NCBI GenBank assembly: GCA_938010625.1
Contig: CALLVJ010000225.1
Location: 1 to 9,474, forward strand
Source of the DNA: an uncultured Stomatobaculum sp.
GTDB taxonomy: Bacteria; Bacillota; Clostridia; Lachnospirales; Lachnospiraceae
Direction of reading: 5' to 3'
Length of the DNA: 9,474 nucleotides
The position numbers and the translations under genes are program-made. Below the pieces are notes generated by a model that saw nothing but the letters and a program-made list of their open reading frames with translations, ran no database searches and was not told the origin of the DNA. Of this stretch, positions 1 to 6,850 are shown piece after piece (positions within the stretch are counted from its first letter, which is position 1; each line of letters begins with the position of its first letter).

Positions 1-232
1 TGGCGCTCCGCTCGTAGCTCTGATAGCCCGCCTTATCCTGTATTGTCAAAAAACGGAGCACTCCATTCTCTTCTACCGTTGCCCGCAGCTCGTGCAGAAC
101 GCCGTTCAGTGTCGCAAGCAGAATGGTTCCCGGATAGGCGGCCTGCGTCTCAGCTGCGAGCGCTCCAAAACTTGTTCCGGCGGGAACATGGAGTGGCTTT
201 CCGTCCAGTGTAAGTTCAAAGGTCTGTCTCAT
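1..232 (-). CDS. TGS-domain nucleoside kinase (uridine kinase-like), N-terminal part
   Basis: Only the first 77 residues are visible; the gene runs off the left edge. They form a TGS-like fold: a beta-strand start (MRQTFELTLDGKPLHVPAGT), a helix around residues 22-32, then ILLATLNGVLHELR and LRFLTIQDKAGYQSYERS. This pattern, especially the final 'T..DKAGYQSYERS' segment, is what I know from Clostridia proteins in which a TGS domain precedes a phosphoribulokinase/uridine-kinase P-loop domain. The kinase domain itself lies outside the window, so that part is inference. The family is expected to phosphorylate a nucleoside in the cytoplasm. The start is the ATG at 230-232, preceded by AGGAG about 6 nt upstream. 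The gene begins 21 bp after the trmK stop and is probably the last visible member of the dgt-dnaG-trmK operon. A different TGS-containing protein is possible, but the length and position fit the kinase best. Confidence 0.7.
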   Translation of the reverse strand, partial: MRQTFELTLDGKPLHVPAGTSFGALAAETQAAYPGTILLATLNGVLHELRATVEENGVLRFLTIQDKAGYQSYERSA

Positions 233-253
233 CTCTCACTCCTATCTTTCCTT

Positions 254-1012
254 CTAAAACTGTTTCAGGATCTGCGTGATCAGATTCACGCTGCTTTGCA
301 GTTCACGGCGCTTTGCAATAACGGCCTCTTTTGTGTTCTGCCGAAGATTCAGAAGAATCCGAAGCTCTTTCAGATAGCGCGAGTGCAGATAGTCGCGGAG
401 CACAGGATCCCGCCGTTCTAATAATTTGGGGCCAAAGCGCCGCGAGGCCTCCAGTGAAAAACCGTGTTGCAGCGCCTCCTGATAGGCAGCCTCGCCATTT
501 CCGTTCTCACAGACCAGAATTAAATAGTATTTTCCATCTGCAAAGAGCAGCTGCTCTTCCACAAGCTGAAAGTTGTGCGTCGCAAGATATGCCCGAAAAG
601 CTTTCCATTCGGTGTGCGGCGAGAACAAATAGCGCTTCACACCTTCCCGGAAAGCAGGACCTGGCAGACCGTTTTCTGCGAGACCGCGCGTCAGAATATT
701 CTGCATGAGCTGCCCGCCCATCCCCGCAATCAGCACACAATCCGCTTCACCAGGCAAAAGGGCGGAAAAACCATCGGACTGCCGAAGCGAAACGCGTTCG
801 GAGAGCCCGAACAGCGCAAGATTTGCCGCGGCACGTTTCAGCGGCCCTGCACCAATATCCAGTGCAATGGCATTTTGGATGCGGCCACGCTGCAAGAGCT
901 CTGCCGGAATCCAGGCGTGATCCGTTCCGATATCCGCGAGAACGGAATCCGCAGGTACCAGGTCGGCGAGCGCCTGTAGGCGCGCTGATAAATGTAATTG
1001 CACTTCTCCCAT
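254..1012 (-). CDS. trmK: tRNA (adenine-22-N1)-methyltransferase TrmK
   Basis: This 252-residue SAM-dependent methyltransferase is of the TrmK (YqfN) family, which methylates N1 of A22 in the D-loop side of bacterial tRNAs. The visible signature is motif I ADIGTDHAWIP (residues 26-36), the acidic strand end ALDIGAGPL (50-58), and the family hallmark SDGF...GEADCVLIAGMGG (79-100) at the catalytic and SAM site. The C-terminal part (about 207-249, rich in Leu, Arg and Glu) is predicted helical, matching the coiled-coil tail of the family. The length is close to the usual 230-250. The start ATG lies 3 bp after the dnaG stop, and its GGAGG is formed by the last dnaG codons and spaced 6 nt from the ATG, so translation is probably coupled. 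In many Firmicutes trmK follows rpoD; here it follows dnaG directly. Confidence 0.93.
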   Translation of the reverse strand: MGEVQLHLSARLQALADLVPADSVLADIGTDHAWIPAELLQRGRIQNAIALDIGAGPLKRAAANLALFGLSERVSLRQSDGFSALLPGEADCVLIAGMGGQLMQNILTRGLAENGLPGPAFREGVKRYLFSPHTEWKAFRAYLATHNFQLVEEQLLFADGKYYLILVCENGNGEAAYQEALQHGFSLEASRRFGPKLLERRDPVLRDYLHSRYLKELRILLNLRQNTKEAVIAKRRELQSSVNLITQILKQF

Positions 1013-1015
1013 TTT

Positions 1016-2800
1016 CTACCTCCGGATTGTAAGTTTCAAATGCTGGAGCGCTGCCTTTTCCCGCATGGCTGTCTGCAATTCCTCCGCAGTGCTGCTATTT
1101 CGCAATTTCTGGTCGGCTGCATCTTTTCGTATGCTGCGAATGCAGTCGAGAATCGCCTGATCTTTCTCAGCGGTGGAGAGTGTCTCTCCTGGTTCTGTGT
1201 GAAAAACAGCAGCTGCCTGGCTTTCTTTTGCACTGTCTTCTACATAGTCATTCAAAAGCGAGCCAATATCTACTTTGCCGATCTGCAACATCGCAAATAG
1301 TTTGACTGCGAGTTCCTGGTAAAAGGGATCTGTGAAATCAGACGGAGAAATCCACCCGGAAAGCTTCGGAAACAGCTCGGTTTCCTCTGCGAGCAGACCG
1401 AGCAACAGCTTCTGGCTCTTATCGGTCGCGGTCTCCTTTTTTTTCTGTGAGCTGCGCTGCATTTCCGAGTTTAGAAGGGGGGACGGCCTGTTTTGCGCTG
1501 CCATCCTGGAAGCCCCCACCCGGTTGACCAGCTGCCTGAGCGCTTCAACCGGAATCATCTGTTCTCTTGCGACAGCATCAATATAATTATTTCGCTCGAG
1601 CGGTTCAGAAAAGCCTGCGAGCAGAACTGCAATTTCTTCATAGAAGCTCGTTTTTTCAGCCGGATCCTGCAGGTCATGCTGCGCAGCCAGGATCTGCACT
1701 TCCCAGAGGACAGCATTGCTCGCTGTCCGAATGCGTTCTTCATAGGCATCCCGCCCGAGTGCTTTGATAAATTCATCCGGATCTTTGTAGGGCTTCATTG
1801 AGAGAACTCGGGGCTGCAGCAAAGCGCCTCGAATCATGGGAATCGCACGGCGCGCTGCCTGAATGCCCGCGTTGTCCGAGTCATAACTTAAAATCGCAAC
1901 TTTCACATTGGATAGTGTTCTCTTGATCTGCAGAATCTGCTGCTCGGTGAGCGCTGTCCCGAGAGAAGCGACTGCGCTCGCAAAACCTGCCTGGTGCAGC
2001 GCAATCACATCCATATAGCCCTCGCAGAGAATGACATAGTCCTCACGCTTTCGCCGCGCATAATTGAGTCCATAGAGATTTCTGCTCTTGTCAAAGAGCT
2101 TCGTCTCCGGAGAATTCAGGTATTTCGGCTCGCCGTTTCCCATAACGCGGCCACCAAAGGCGATGACACGGCTGTTGCTGTCCATAATCGGAAACATCAC
2201 GCGGTTCCAGAATTTATCCCGGGCGCCCCGCTCTTCAATCGTCACAAGACCTGATTCGCGCAATTCTGCGTCCGAATATCCCTTGCGCTTCAAAAAGTGA
2301 TACAGTTCTCCCGGGCGCTTACTCGAAAAGCCAAGGCCAAAATGCCGTATGGTCTCGTCGCTAAGTCCTCTTCCCTTTAGATATTGGTAGGCCTGCTGTC
2401 CTTCTTCGGTATAAAGCAGCTGATAAAAATGAGTTGCTGCGACCTTATGGATTTCCAGCAGACGTTCCTTTAAGCTCCGCTCCTGTCTTTCTTCTCTGCT
2501 CGCTTCCCGCTCCGGCAACTGCATCCCAGCACGTGAGGCGAGGGCGCGCAGAGCCTCTGGGAAAGACAGATTTTCATAATCCATCACAAAGCCAATGACA
2601 TTTCCGCCCTTTCCGCAGCCAAAGCAGTGATACGTCTGGCGATCCGGAGACACGGAGAAAGAGGGCGTTTTTTCCGAATGAAAGGGACAAAGCCCCACAT
2701 AGGTCTTTCCTCTCCGCTTTAGAGCGAGGTGCTCAGACACAAGATCCACAATGTCATTTCGCGCGCGAACTTCTTCAATAACCTCTTTGGAATAATACAA
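1016..2800 (-). CDS. dnaG: DNA primase DnaG (TTG start)
   Basis: DnaG makes RNA primers at the replication fork in partnership with the DnaB-type helicase. The 594-residue protein has the family layout. An N-terminal CHC2 zinc finger has C38, H41, C59 and C62 (CPFH...CFGC). It is followed by the RNA-polymerase domain with FWNRVMFPI and FGGRVM, and then a TOPRIM fold with EGYMD (260-264), YDSDNAG (D307, D309) and KDPDEF. A less conserved helicase-binding region of about 150 residues completes it. The open frame extends 31 codons further to an ATG at 2893, but that extension lies inside dgt and does not look like primase. The family N-terminus MYYSKEVIEEVR starts at the TTG at 2800, so I place the start there. 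The start lies 28 bp after the dgt stop and has only a weak AGG six bases upstream, consistent with low DnaG expression. Confidence 0.96.
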   Translation of the reverse strand: MYYSKEVIEEVRARNDIVDLVSEHLALKRRGKTYVGLCPFHSEKTPSFSVSPDRQTYHCFGCGKGGNVIGFVMDYENLSFPEALRALASRAGMQLPEREASREERQERSLKERLLEIHKVAATHFYQLLYTEEGQQAYQYLKGRGLSDETIRHFGLGFSSKRPGELYHFLKRKGYSDAELRESGLVTIEERGARDKFWNRVMFPIMDSNSRVIAFGGRVMGNGEPKYLNSPETKLFDKSRNLYGLNYARRKREDYVILCEGYMDVIALHQAGFASAVASLGTALTEQQILQIKRTLSNVKVAILSYDSDNAGIQAARRAIPMIRGALLQPRVLSMKPYKDPDEFIKALGRDAYEERIRTASNAVLWEVQILAAQHDLQDPAEKTSFYEEIAVLLAGFSEPLERNNYIDAVAREQMIPVEALRQLVNRVGASRMAAQNRPSPLLNSEMQRSSQKKKETATDKSQKLLLGLLAEETELFPKLSGWISPSDFTDPFYQELAVKLFAMLQIGKVDIGSLLNDYVEDSAKESQAAAVFHTEPGETLSTAEKDQAILDCIRSIRKDAADQKLRNSSTAEELQTAMREKAALQHLKLTIRR

Positions 2801-2811
2801 GTTAAACCTGC
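2798..2811 (-). promoter_or_regulatory. dnaG ribosome binding site and TTG start
   Basis: On the coding strand GCAGG is followed by TTTAAC and then TTG TAT TAT. Only the partial Shine-Dalgarno AGG is present, at 6-nt spacing. It supports TTG at 2800 as the start. An in-frame TTG 24 nt upstream has worse spacing, and the only longer ATG start overlaps the dgt coding end. Confidence 0.7.
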
Positions 2812-2828
2812 TTTCTTGATACAAATGC

Positions 2829-3839
2829 CTATAACACCGTCCAGGCGCGCGGCACAAAGAGCTCCTGGAAGATGCGGACAGCATATTGGTCACTCATCCC
2901 CGCAATATAGTCGCAGACAGTTCTCTCGATGGGCTCGCCAAGTGTGGTCATAAAATACTGATATTCCTCCGGCATTTGTTCCGGATGCGCCAAAAAATAT
3001 TCGTAGAGATGCGCAATCATGGCCTCCGCCTTGCCCTCTTCCGCCTTTGGCGCACTGCCGCGATACACATGCCGAAAGAGCCATTCCCTGAGCTGCATCA
3101 TAATCTGAAAGCGCTCTGTGCTCATGTTGACAATATTGGCGTCGAGACTGGTATGAATTACATCCCGTATCATACAATTCAGACGATCCCGCACGCTGTG
3201 ACCCAGCGCATCTGTGAATTCGGCCGGGATGTCCTCTTCCCGGAAAATACCTGCGCGGATAGAGTCATCAATATCGTGGTTGATGTAGGCAATCTTATCG
3301 GCGAGACGCACGACAGCTCCCTCATAAGTCCGCGGTGCGCTGTGCGTTCCGTGGTTCCGGATGCCATCCCGCACCTCCAGCGTCAGGTTGAGCCCCTTGC
3401 CGCGTTTTTCCAGGAATTCGACTGTTCGGACGCTCTGGACACTGTGCTTAAAGCCACCCGGGCAGAGTCCGTTCAGAACGCGCTCTCCGGCGTGTCCAAA
3501 AGGCGTATGTCCGATGTCATGCCCCAGCGCAATGGCCTCCGTAAGTGTCTCATTGAGGCGCAGGCACTTCGCAATGGTGCGCGCAATTTGCGAGACCTCA
3601 AGTGTATGCGTGAGCCGCGTGCGGTAGTGATCTCCCTCTGGCGCGAGAAACACCTGTGTCTTATGTTTCAGACGGCGAAACGCCTTGCAGTGCAGAATGC
3701 GGTCGCGATCGCGCTGAAAACAGGGGCGCAAATCATCCTCCGTCTCTAAGCGGTCTCTTCCGACTGAATCCCGGCTGAGCGTCGCATACTTCGATAAAAA
3801 GCGGCTCTCTTCCTCTTCCAGCTCTTCTCGTATGGTCAT
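2829..3839 (-). CDS. dgt: dGTP triphosphohydrolase (HD-domain dNTPase)
   Basis: This cytoplasmic HD-domain enzyme cleaves dGTP or other dNTPs to the deoxynucleoside and triphosphate, tuning dNTP pools. Of the 336 residues, the N-terminal part has the family segment KAFRRLKHKTQVF (52-64). The metal ligands are readable as H78 (RTRLTHT), H107-D108 (GHDIGHTPFGHAGE, 106-119) and D181 (RLADKIAYINHDID). The family-typical RNHG (161-164) and INHDIDD are also present. Length and order match the Firmicutes dgt-like subfamily. The start ATG at 3839 has a strong GGAGG 7 nt upstream; an overlapping out-of-frame ATG 5 nt earlier stops after two codons. It is the first gene of the operon with dnaG, and this pairing is common in Clostridia. 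Which dNTP is the true substrate cannot be read from the sequence. Confidence 0.94.
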   Translation of the reverse strand: MTIREELEEEESRFLSKYATLSRDSVGRDRLETEDDLRPCFQRDRDRILHCKAFRRLKHKTQVFLAPEGDHYRTRLTHTLEVSQIARTIAKCLRLNETLTEAIALGHDIGHTPFGHAGERVLNGLCPGGFKHSVQSVRTVEFLEKRGKGLNLTLEVRDGIRNHGTHSAPRTYEGAVVRLADKIAYINHDIDDSIRAGIFREEDIPAEFTDALGHSVRDRLNCMIRDVIHTSLDANIVNMSTERFQIMMQLREWLFRHVYRGSAPKAEEGKAEAMIAHLYEYFLAHPEQMPEEYQYFMTTLGEPIERTVCDYIAGMSDQYAVRIFQELFVPRAWTVL

Positions 3840-3873
3840 ATCATTGCCTCCCCTCCTGCTCTTTTACTATTTC

Positions 3874-3882
3874 ATTCTATCA
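3874..3882 (-). promoter_or_regulatory. Possible extended -10 promoter for dgt-dnaG operon
   Basis: On the minus strand TGATAGAAT forms an extended -10 (TG-N-TAGAAT) just after the tRNA terminator and about 35 bp before the dgt start. No convincing -35 is found at 17 bp. The compact gap leaves little room for another promoter, but readthrough from the tRNA unit remains an alternative. Confidence 0.4.
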
Positions 3883-3883
3883 G

Positions 3884-3910
3884 AAAAAGCACCGGATTAC
3901 CCGGTGCTTT
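3884..3910 (-). terminator. Intrinsic terminator after tRNA-Leu
   Basis: A perfect 10-bp stem (AAAGCACCGG / CCGGTGCTTT, 3886-3895 with 3901-3910) encloses a 5-nt loop and ends in a run of five T on the minus strand. It starts 5 nt past the tRNA 3' end and should separate the tRNA from dgt. Confidence 0.85.
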
Positions 3911-3915
3911 CTTCG

Positions 3916-3999
3916 TGCAGAGAAAGGGACTTGAACCCTCATGACATTGCTGTCACACGGACCTGAACCGTGCGCGTCTGCCAATTCCGCCATCTCTGC
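3916..3999 (-). tRNA. tRNA-Leu (anticodon CAG)
   Basis: The cloverleaf folds completely by eye. The acceptor stem is GCAGAGA/TCTCTGC and the D arm is GCG..CGC with AATTGGCAGA. The anticodon stem CACGG/CCGTG carries the loop TTCAGGT, so the anticodon is CAG, reading CUG. A long class II variable arm follows (TGACA-GCAA-TGTCA), then the T arm GAGGG-TTCAAGT-CCCTT, and discriminator A. The long variable arm, discriminator A and anticodon agree on leucine. The 3' CCA is not encoded (ACG follows), so a CCA-adding enzyme must complete it. The tRNA is 84 nt, with its own promoter upstream and its own terminator downstream. Confidence 0.97.
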
Positions 4000-4010
4000 G
4001 AACAAAGGAA

Positions 4011-4039
4011 ATTCTACCAGAGAGGCGAAATGCTGTCAA
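4011..4039 (-). promoter_or_regulatory. Promoter of tRNA-Leu
   Basis: A consensus TTGACA (4034-4039) is separated by exactly 17 bp from TAGAAT (4011-4016), which also has the extended -10 TG. An A-rich stretch just upstream of the -35 resembles an UP element. Transcription would start about 5 nt before the mature tRNA. The -35 begins only 13 bp after the stop codon of the upstream surface-protein gene. Confidence 0.88.
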
Positions 4040-4052
4040 TCACTTTTTTGTT

Positions 4053-6689
4053 TTACGATTCTCTTGCAATTCTCTCGTCCCAACTCCCATCCGCCTTCAG
4101 AAGATAACCATCCGGAGATCTCTGGCTTTTCAGCATTCTTCCCTGGGTGCCATCCGAAACGGTGTGGAAATAATACCATCTGCTGTCAATTTGCTGCCAT
4201 CCAATCCGCATAGCACCCTTTGTGCCATCAGAGACAGGATTCAAATAATACCATTCTCCTGTTTTGTCCTGAATCCAGCCAGAACGCATAGCGCCAGAAC
4301 TGTCCATAAAATACCAGTTTCCGTCGACATTTGCCCAGCCGGTTACCATCTTGTTACTGTCGTCAAAGAGATACCAGTTCTCTGAGAGATATGCCCACGC
4401 AGATTTCGCCGGTGTGCCATCAACATCCAGCTGCCATCCAGTTCCTGTTTGCTTCCAGTTGCCATGGCGATAGATTCTTCCATTGGTCTGTATATAAGAA
4501 TACGGATGCGAGGAACTGCTGCCATTTCCGAAAACAGAACTTCTGTGTCCACGGCGAGAAGCGCCCGCGCTGCCGCCGCCGGAATGCCTGGAACTTCCGC
4601 TGCTGCCAGAGTCCGGCGTAGATGGCGTTGCCCGCCCGTTGGGCATCGGAACGGAAGGCGTTGGAACAGAGGGCACTGGAACAGAAGGCGTTGGAACGGA
4701 AGGCGTTGCCAGCCCACTGCTGCCAGAACTCGTCTGCACTTGCAAAGTAAAGTTTTCTGTATAGACCCATCCACCGGAATCCGTCGCTCTTACCTGCAAA
4801 TAGATGCTTGACTCTGTGGCAGCATCCACACTCACGTTATCTTTTAGCTTCAGCTTACCATCGGCGCTGACTTCAAAGCGCGCATCGCTCACAGTATAAG
4901 TATGTGTGTCTCCAACATTGAGATCAATCGTCGTAAGCTGTCCTACAACTTCGCCCGGTCGGCCTGCTGTCAGTACATTGTTGGACAGTGTTATTTTTTT
5001 CGGAGGCTGGTTCTTAGGCCTTGTCACCTCTATCGTAAAAGCTTTCGTCAGCGAGGCACCAAGTGCATCCGTTGCAGTTACATGGAGGGTTATTGTTCCC
5101 ACCGAGCCAAACGGGATATAGTTTTCGCCTTTTAGACGCAGCAGATTATCGTATACAATTTCAAAGCGCGGATCATCGACGGTGTATGTGTGCAGATCTC
5201 CGATATCTGGATCCGTGGTGCTAAGGAGCCCTACTTCCGCCAGATATTCATTGCTGTAGATAAACAGCGGATTGAGCGTGATATCCGTCGGCGCGTGATT
5301 TGCATAGTTTACCGGCAGAGTGGGGGGACTGACGGCATTTTCCGCATTTCCAGCTTTATCTATATACTGAACCCGCACGGTAATTTCTTTTCCAGTATCT
5401 GCTGCTGTCGGGATATAACTGGACTGTGTCGCGCCGCCAATGGCTGTTCCATCCGCATACCACTGGTAGGAGGAAATCGCTGACGCCGGAACCAGTACGG
5501 AATTATGGACGTGAAGTTCTCCATAATCACCGTCGTATACCTTGGCGAGTAGTGTCTGTCCGGCATGAGCAATGCCGCGAATATAGACAGCAGACTTGAA
5601 TATATTATTCTGAATTATATTACTGCTCTCTCCAGTCGTGTCAACAATGTTTCCGCCGTAAATGGTATTGTCGCTGACTGTCACATGGCTTGTCGGATGA
5701 CGTCCATCGTTGCGAAGCCGAATGCCCCAATGCGTGTCATTTTCTGTGATACTTTGATCATGATAAACGACATTGCCAGTGATCTCACCGCTCTGCAGAC
5801 CTACCAGATTGATGCCAGTTCTGTTCTCGCGTATGGTGTTGTCAGCAAAAGTAAGATTTGCCGCGACACTGTTTGCATAGTGATTGCCAACCACAAAGCC
5901 GGTACTGTTTCCAGCGAATACACAGTTGCGTATTTCGATATCTTTTACAATCGGATGATCCCCTTCGGGCTCTATATCAATTCCGGATTTCGGAGGCGTG
6001 CCATCGGAGTGCTTAAATTCTGACTCTAGTATTTTGACATTTTGACCGCCGACAATCGACATTCCCTGACGGCGATTATGGTCGCAGATCACTCTGTAGA
6101 TGGTGATATTTCTGCTGTCCTCTCCTAAAAACACACCGTCTCCCCAAAATTCGCTGGCATGCAGATTCTCAATGACTACATTGGTCGCATCGGTAATGCG
6201 AACGCCATAGCCGGTCTGTCCCAGATTTCCAATGTGCTGGTCGCGGTCGCCAATTAACGTACCGCCGAGGATATGTACATTATTGACATGCGTGATACTG
6301 AACATCTGATAGGATCTTTCTCCGTTGGGAATTGCCTGAAGTACAGCGCCGTTCGCCATGCGCACAATGACATTGCTTTTCAGTACCAGCCCTGCCTTTT
6401 CATAGCTGTATCCCGTCTGATGCAAGGTATCGATCCTGTAGTGACCTGCCGGGATGTCTACAATGCCTCCGCCTGCTGCTGCAGCTGCATCAATGGCTCT
6501 TTGTATTGCCGCGGTATCATCGCTCACACCGTCTCCCACTGCGCCATAGGCCGCGTCGCGCACATTTGCCACAAAGCTGGTCACAGGATCAGGAACATAA
6601 ACGCCTGTTGACGCTGATGCACTCTGTGAAAAGATGCACAGGAAGCAAAGCAACATTGATAAAAAACATACAGGCCATTTCTTTTTCAT
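4053..6689 (-). CDS. Secreted wall-bound right-handed beta-helix (pectate-lyase-like) surface protein
   Basis: This 878-residue multidomain exoprotein begins with a signal peptide (KKK, hydrophobic core 8-20, likely cleavage after ASA at 26). Residues 41-90 carry the Pectate_lyase_3 signature (DAAYGAVGDGVSDDTAAIQ, GGGIVDIPAGHYRI). Residues 100-370 are parallel beta-helix coils with repeated N-V/I-I patterns and a KSGIDIEPEG motif seen in polysaccharide-acting beta-helix proteins. An Ig-like domain follows (about 372-455, YQWYADGTAIGGAT), then two cadherin-like domains (465-555 and 561-652; D..GD.HTYTV in both). A Pro/Ser/Gly stalk (655-730) has four PSVPxP units. Choline/glucan-binding-type repeats end the protein (745-875; NWYFMDSSGAMRSGW, SRWYYF). 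It is probably wall-attached and acts on or binds polysaccharide; the substrate, and whether it is catalytic, cannot be read. The AAAGGAG is 12 nt from the ATG, a long spacing. It follows a LytTR/membrane-protein pair but is separated from it by a terminator. Confidence 0.88.
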   Translation of the reverse strand: MKKKWPVCFLSMLLCFLCIFSQSASASTGVYVPDPVTSFVANVRDAAYGAVGDGVSDDTAAIQRAIDAAAAAGGGIVDIPAGHYRIDTLHQTGYSYEKAGLVLKSNVIVRMANGAVLQAIPNGERSYQMFSITHVNNVHILGGTLIGDRDQHIGNLGQTGYGVRITDATNVVIENLHASEFWGDGVFLGEDSRNITIYRVICDHNRRQGMSIVGGQNVKILESEFKHSDGTPPKSGIDIEPEGDHPIVKDIEIRNCVFAGNSTGFVVGNHYANSVAANLTFADNTIRENRTGINLVGLQSGEITGNVVYHDQSITENDTHWGIRLRNDGRHPTSHVTVSDNTIYGGNIVDTTGESSNIIQNNIFKSAVYIRGIAHAGQTLLAKVYDGDYGELHVHNSVLVPASAISSYQWYADGTAIGGATQSSYIPTAADTGKEITVRVQYIDKAGNAENAVSPPTLPVNYANHAPTDITLNPLFIYSNEYLAEVGLLSTTDPDIGDLHTYTVDDPRFEIVYDNLLRLKGENYIPFGSVGTITLHVTATDALGASLTKAFTIEVTRPKNQPPKKITLSNNVLTAGRPGEVVGQLTTIDLNVGDTHTYTVSDARFEVSADGKLKLKDNVSVDAATESSIYLQVRATDSGGWVYTENFTLQVQTSSGSSGLATPSVPTPSVPVPSVPTPSVPMPNGRATPSTPDSGSSGSSRHSGGGSAGASRRGHRSSVFGNGSSSSHPYSYIQTNGRIYRHGNWKQTGTGWQLDVDGTPAKSAWAYLSENWYLFDDSNKMVTGWANVDGNWYFMDSSGAMRSGWIQDKTGEWYYLNPVSDGTKGAMRIGWQQIDSRWYYFHTVSDGTQGRMLKSQRSPDGYLLKADGSWDERIARES
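4644..4703 (-). repeat. 4 x 15-bp tandem repeat in the Pro-rich stalk
   Basis: Four near-identical 15-bp units (coding CCT TCC GTT CCA ACG and variants) encode repeated P-S-V-P-T/V/M blocks in the linker between the cadherin-like domains and the wall-binding repeats. The repeat is in frame, so copy-number change would lengthen or shorten the stalk without a frameshift. Confidence 0.9.
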
Positions 6690-6716
6690 TTTTCCACATC
6701 TCTCCTTTCCCTCTTC

Positions 6717-6729
6717 TGTCAGCCTGACA
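6717..6729. repeat. 13-bp palindrome upstream of the surface-protein gene
   Basis: TGTCAG-C-CTGACA is a perfect inverted repeat with 6-bp arms around one central base. It lies in the probable leader between a weak promoter candidate and the Shine-Dalgarno sequence. It could be an operator or a small RNA hairpin end; no regulator can be assigned. Confidence 0.5.
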
Positions 6730-6745
6730 AGCTGCAGACAGTTCT

Positions 6746-6774
6746 AGTCTATACCTCCGGGCAGAGAAATACAA
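6746..6774 (-). promoter_or_regulatory. Weak promoter candidate for the surface-protein gene
   Basis: TTGTAT (6769-6774), 17 bp of spacer and TAGACT (6746-6751) are the best sigma-A-like pair I find between the upstream terminator and the start codon. Both boxes deviate clearly from consensus, as would be expected for a gene needing an activator or an alternative sigma factor. Confidence 0.3.
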
Positions 6775-6778
6775 ATAG

Positions 6779-6822
6779 AAAAGAGCCGATGACAACCCAT
6801 ATCAAGAAGTTAGTCACGGCTC
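6779..6822 (-). terminator. Terminator after the LytTR/DUF3021 unit
   Basis: On the minus strand GAGCCG-TGAC pairs with GTCA-T-CGGCTC, a 10-bp stem with one bulged base and a 19-nt loop, followed by TTTTCT. It lies 29 bp past the stop of the membrane-protein gene. The large loop and short T-run make it a moderate terminator. Confidence 0.6.
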
Positions 6823-6850
6823 AGAAAAAAGTACTAGTCGGAGAAAAATT

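Noticed and set aside
331..979. Plus-strand open frames opposite trmK
   Set aside because: They overlap a well-supported trmK gene on the other strand, have Arg/Ser/Ala-rich compositions typical of antisense frames, and show no motif.
2886..3749. 287-codon plus-strand open frame opposite dgt
   Set aside because: It is fully antisense to a clear dgt gene with intact HD residues, has no ribosome binding site of note and no recognisable family; a shadow of dgt codon use.
3884..3999. Integration site at tRNA-Leu
   Set aside because: No integrase gene and no direct repeat of the tRNA 3' end is found in the window.
4621..4710. CRISPR-like array
   Set aside because: The repeats are 15 bp, directly adjacent, in frame and encode a Pro-rich linker; there are no spacers and no cas genes.
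4343..4774. Minus-strand frames with repeated FQRLPF-type residues in another frame of the surface gene
   Set aside because: The repetition is only the 15-bp tandem repeat read out of frame; the signal-peptide to wall-binding frame is the real one.
5565..6023. 152-codon plus-strand frame opposite the beta-helix coding region
   Set aside because: Antisense to the surface-protein gene; no start signal and no recognisable domain.
6589..6795. 68-codon minus-strand frame overlapping the start of the surface-protein gene
   Set aside because: An ATG in this frame (MWKNEKEM...) has tighter ribosome binding site spacing, but the product ends quickly and overlaps a clear signal peptide in the other frame; no evidence that it is translated.
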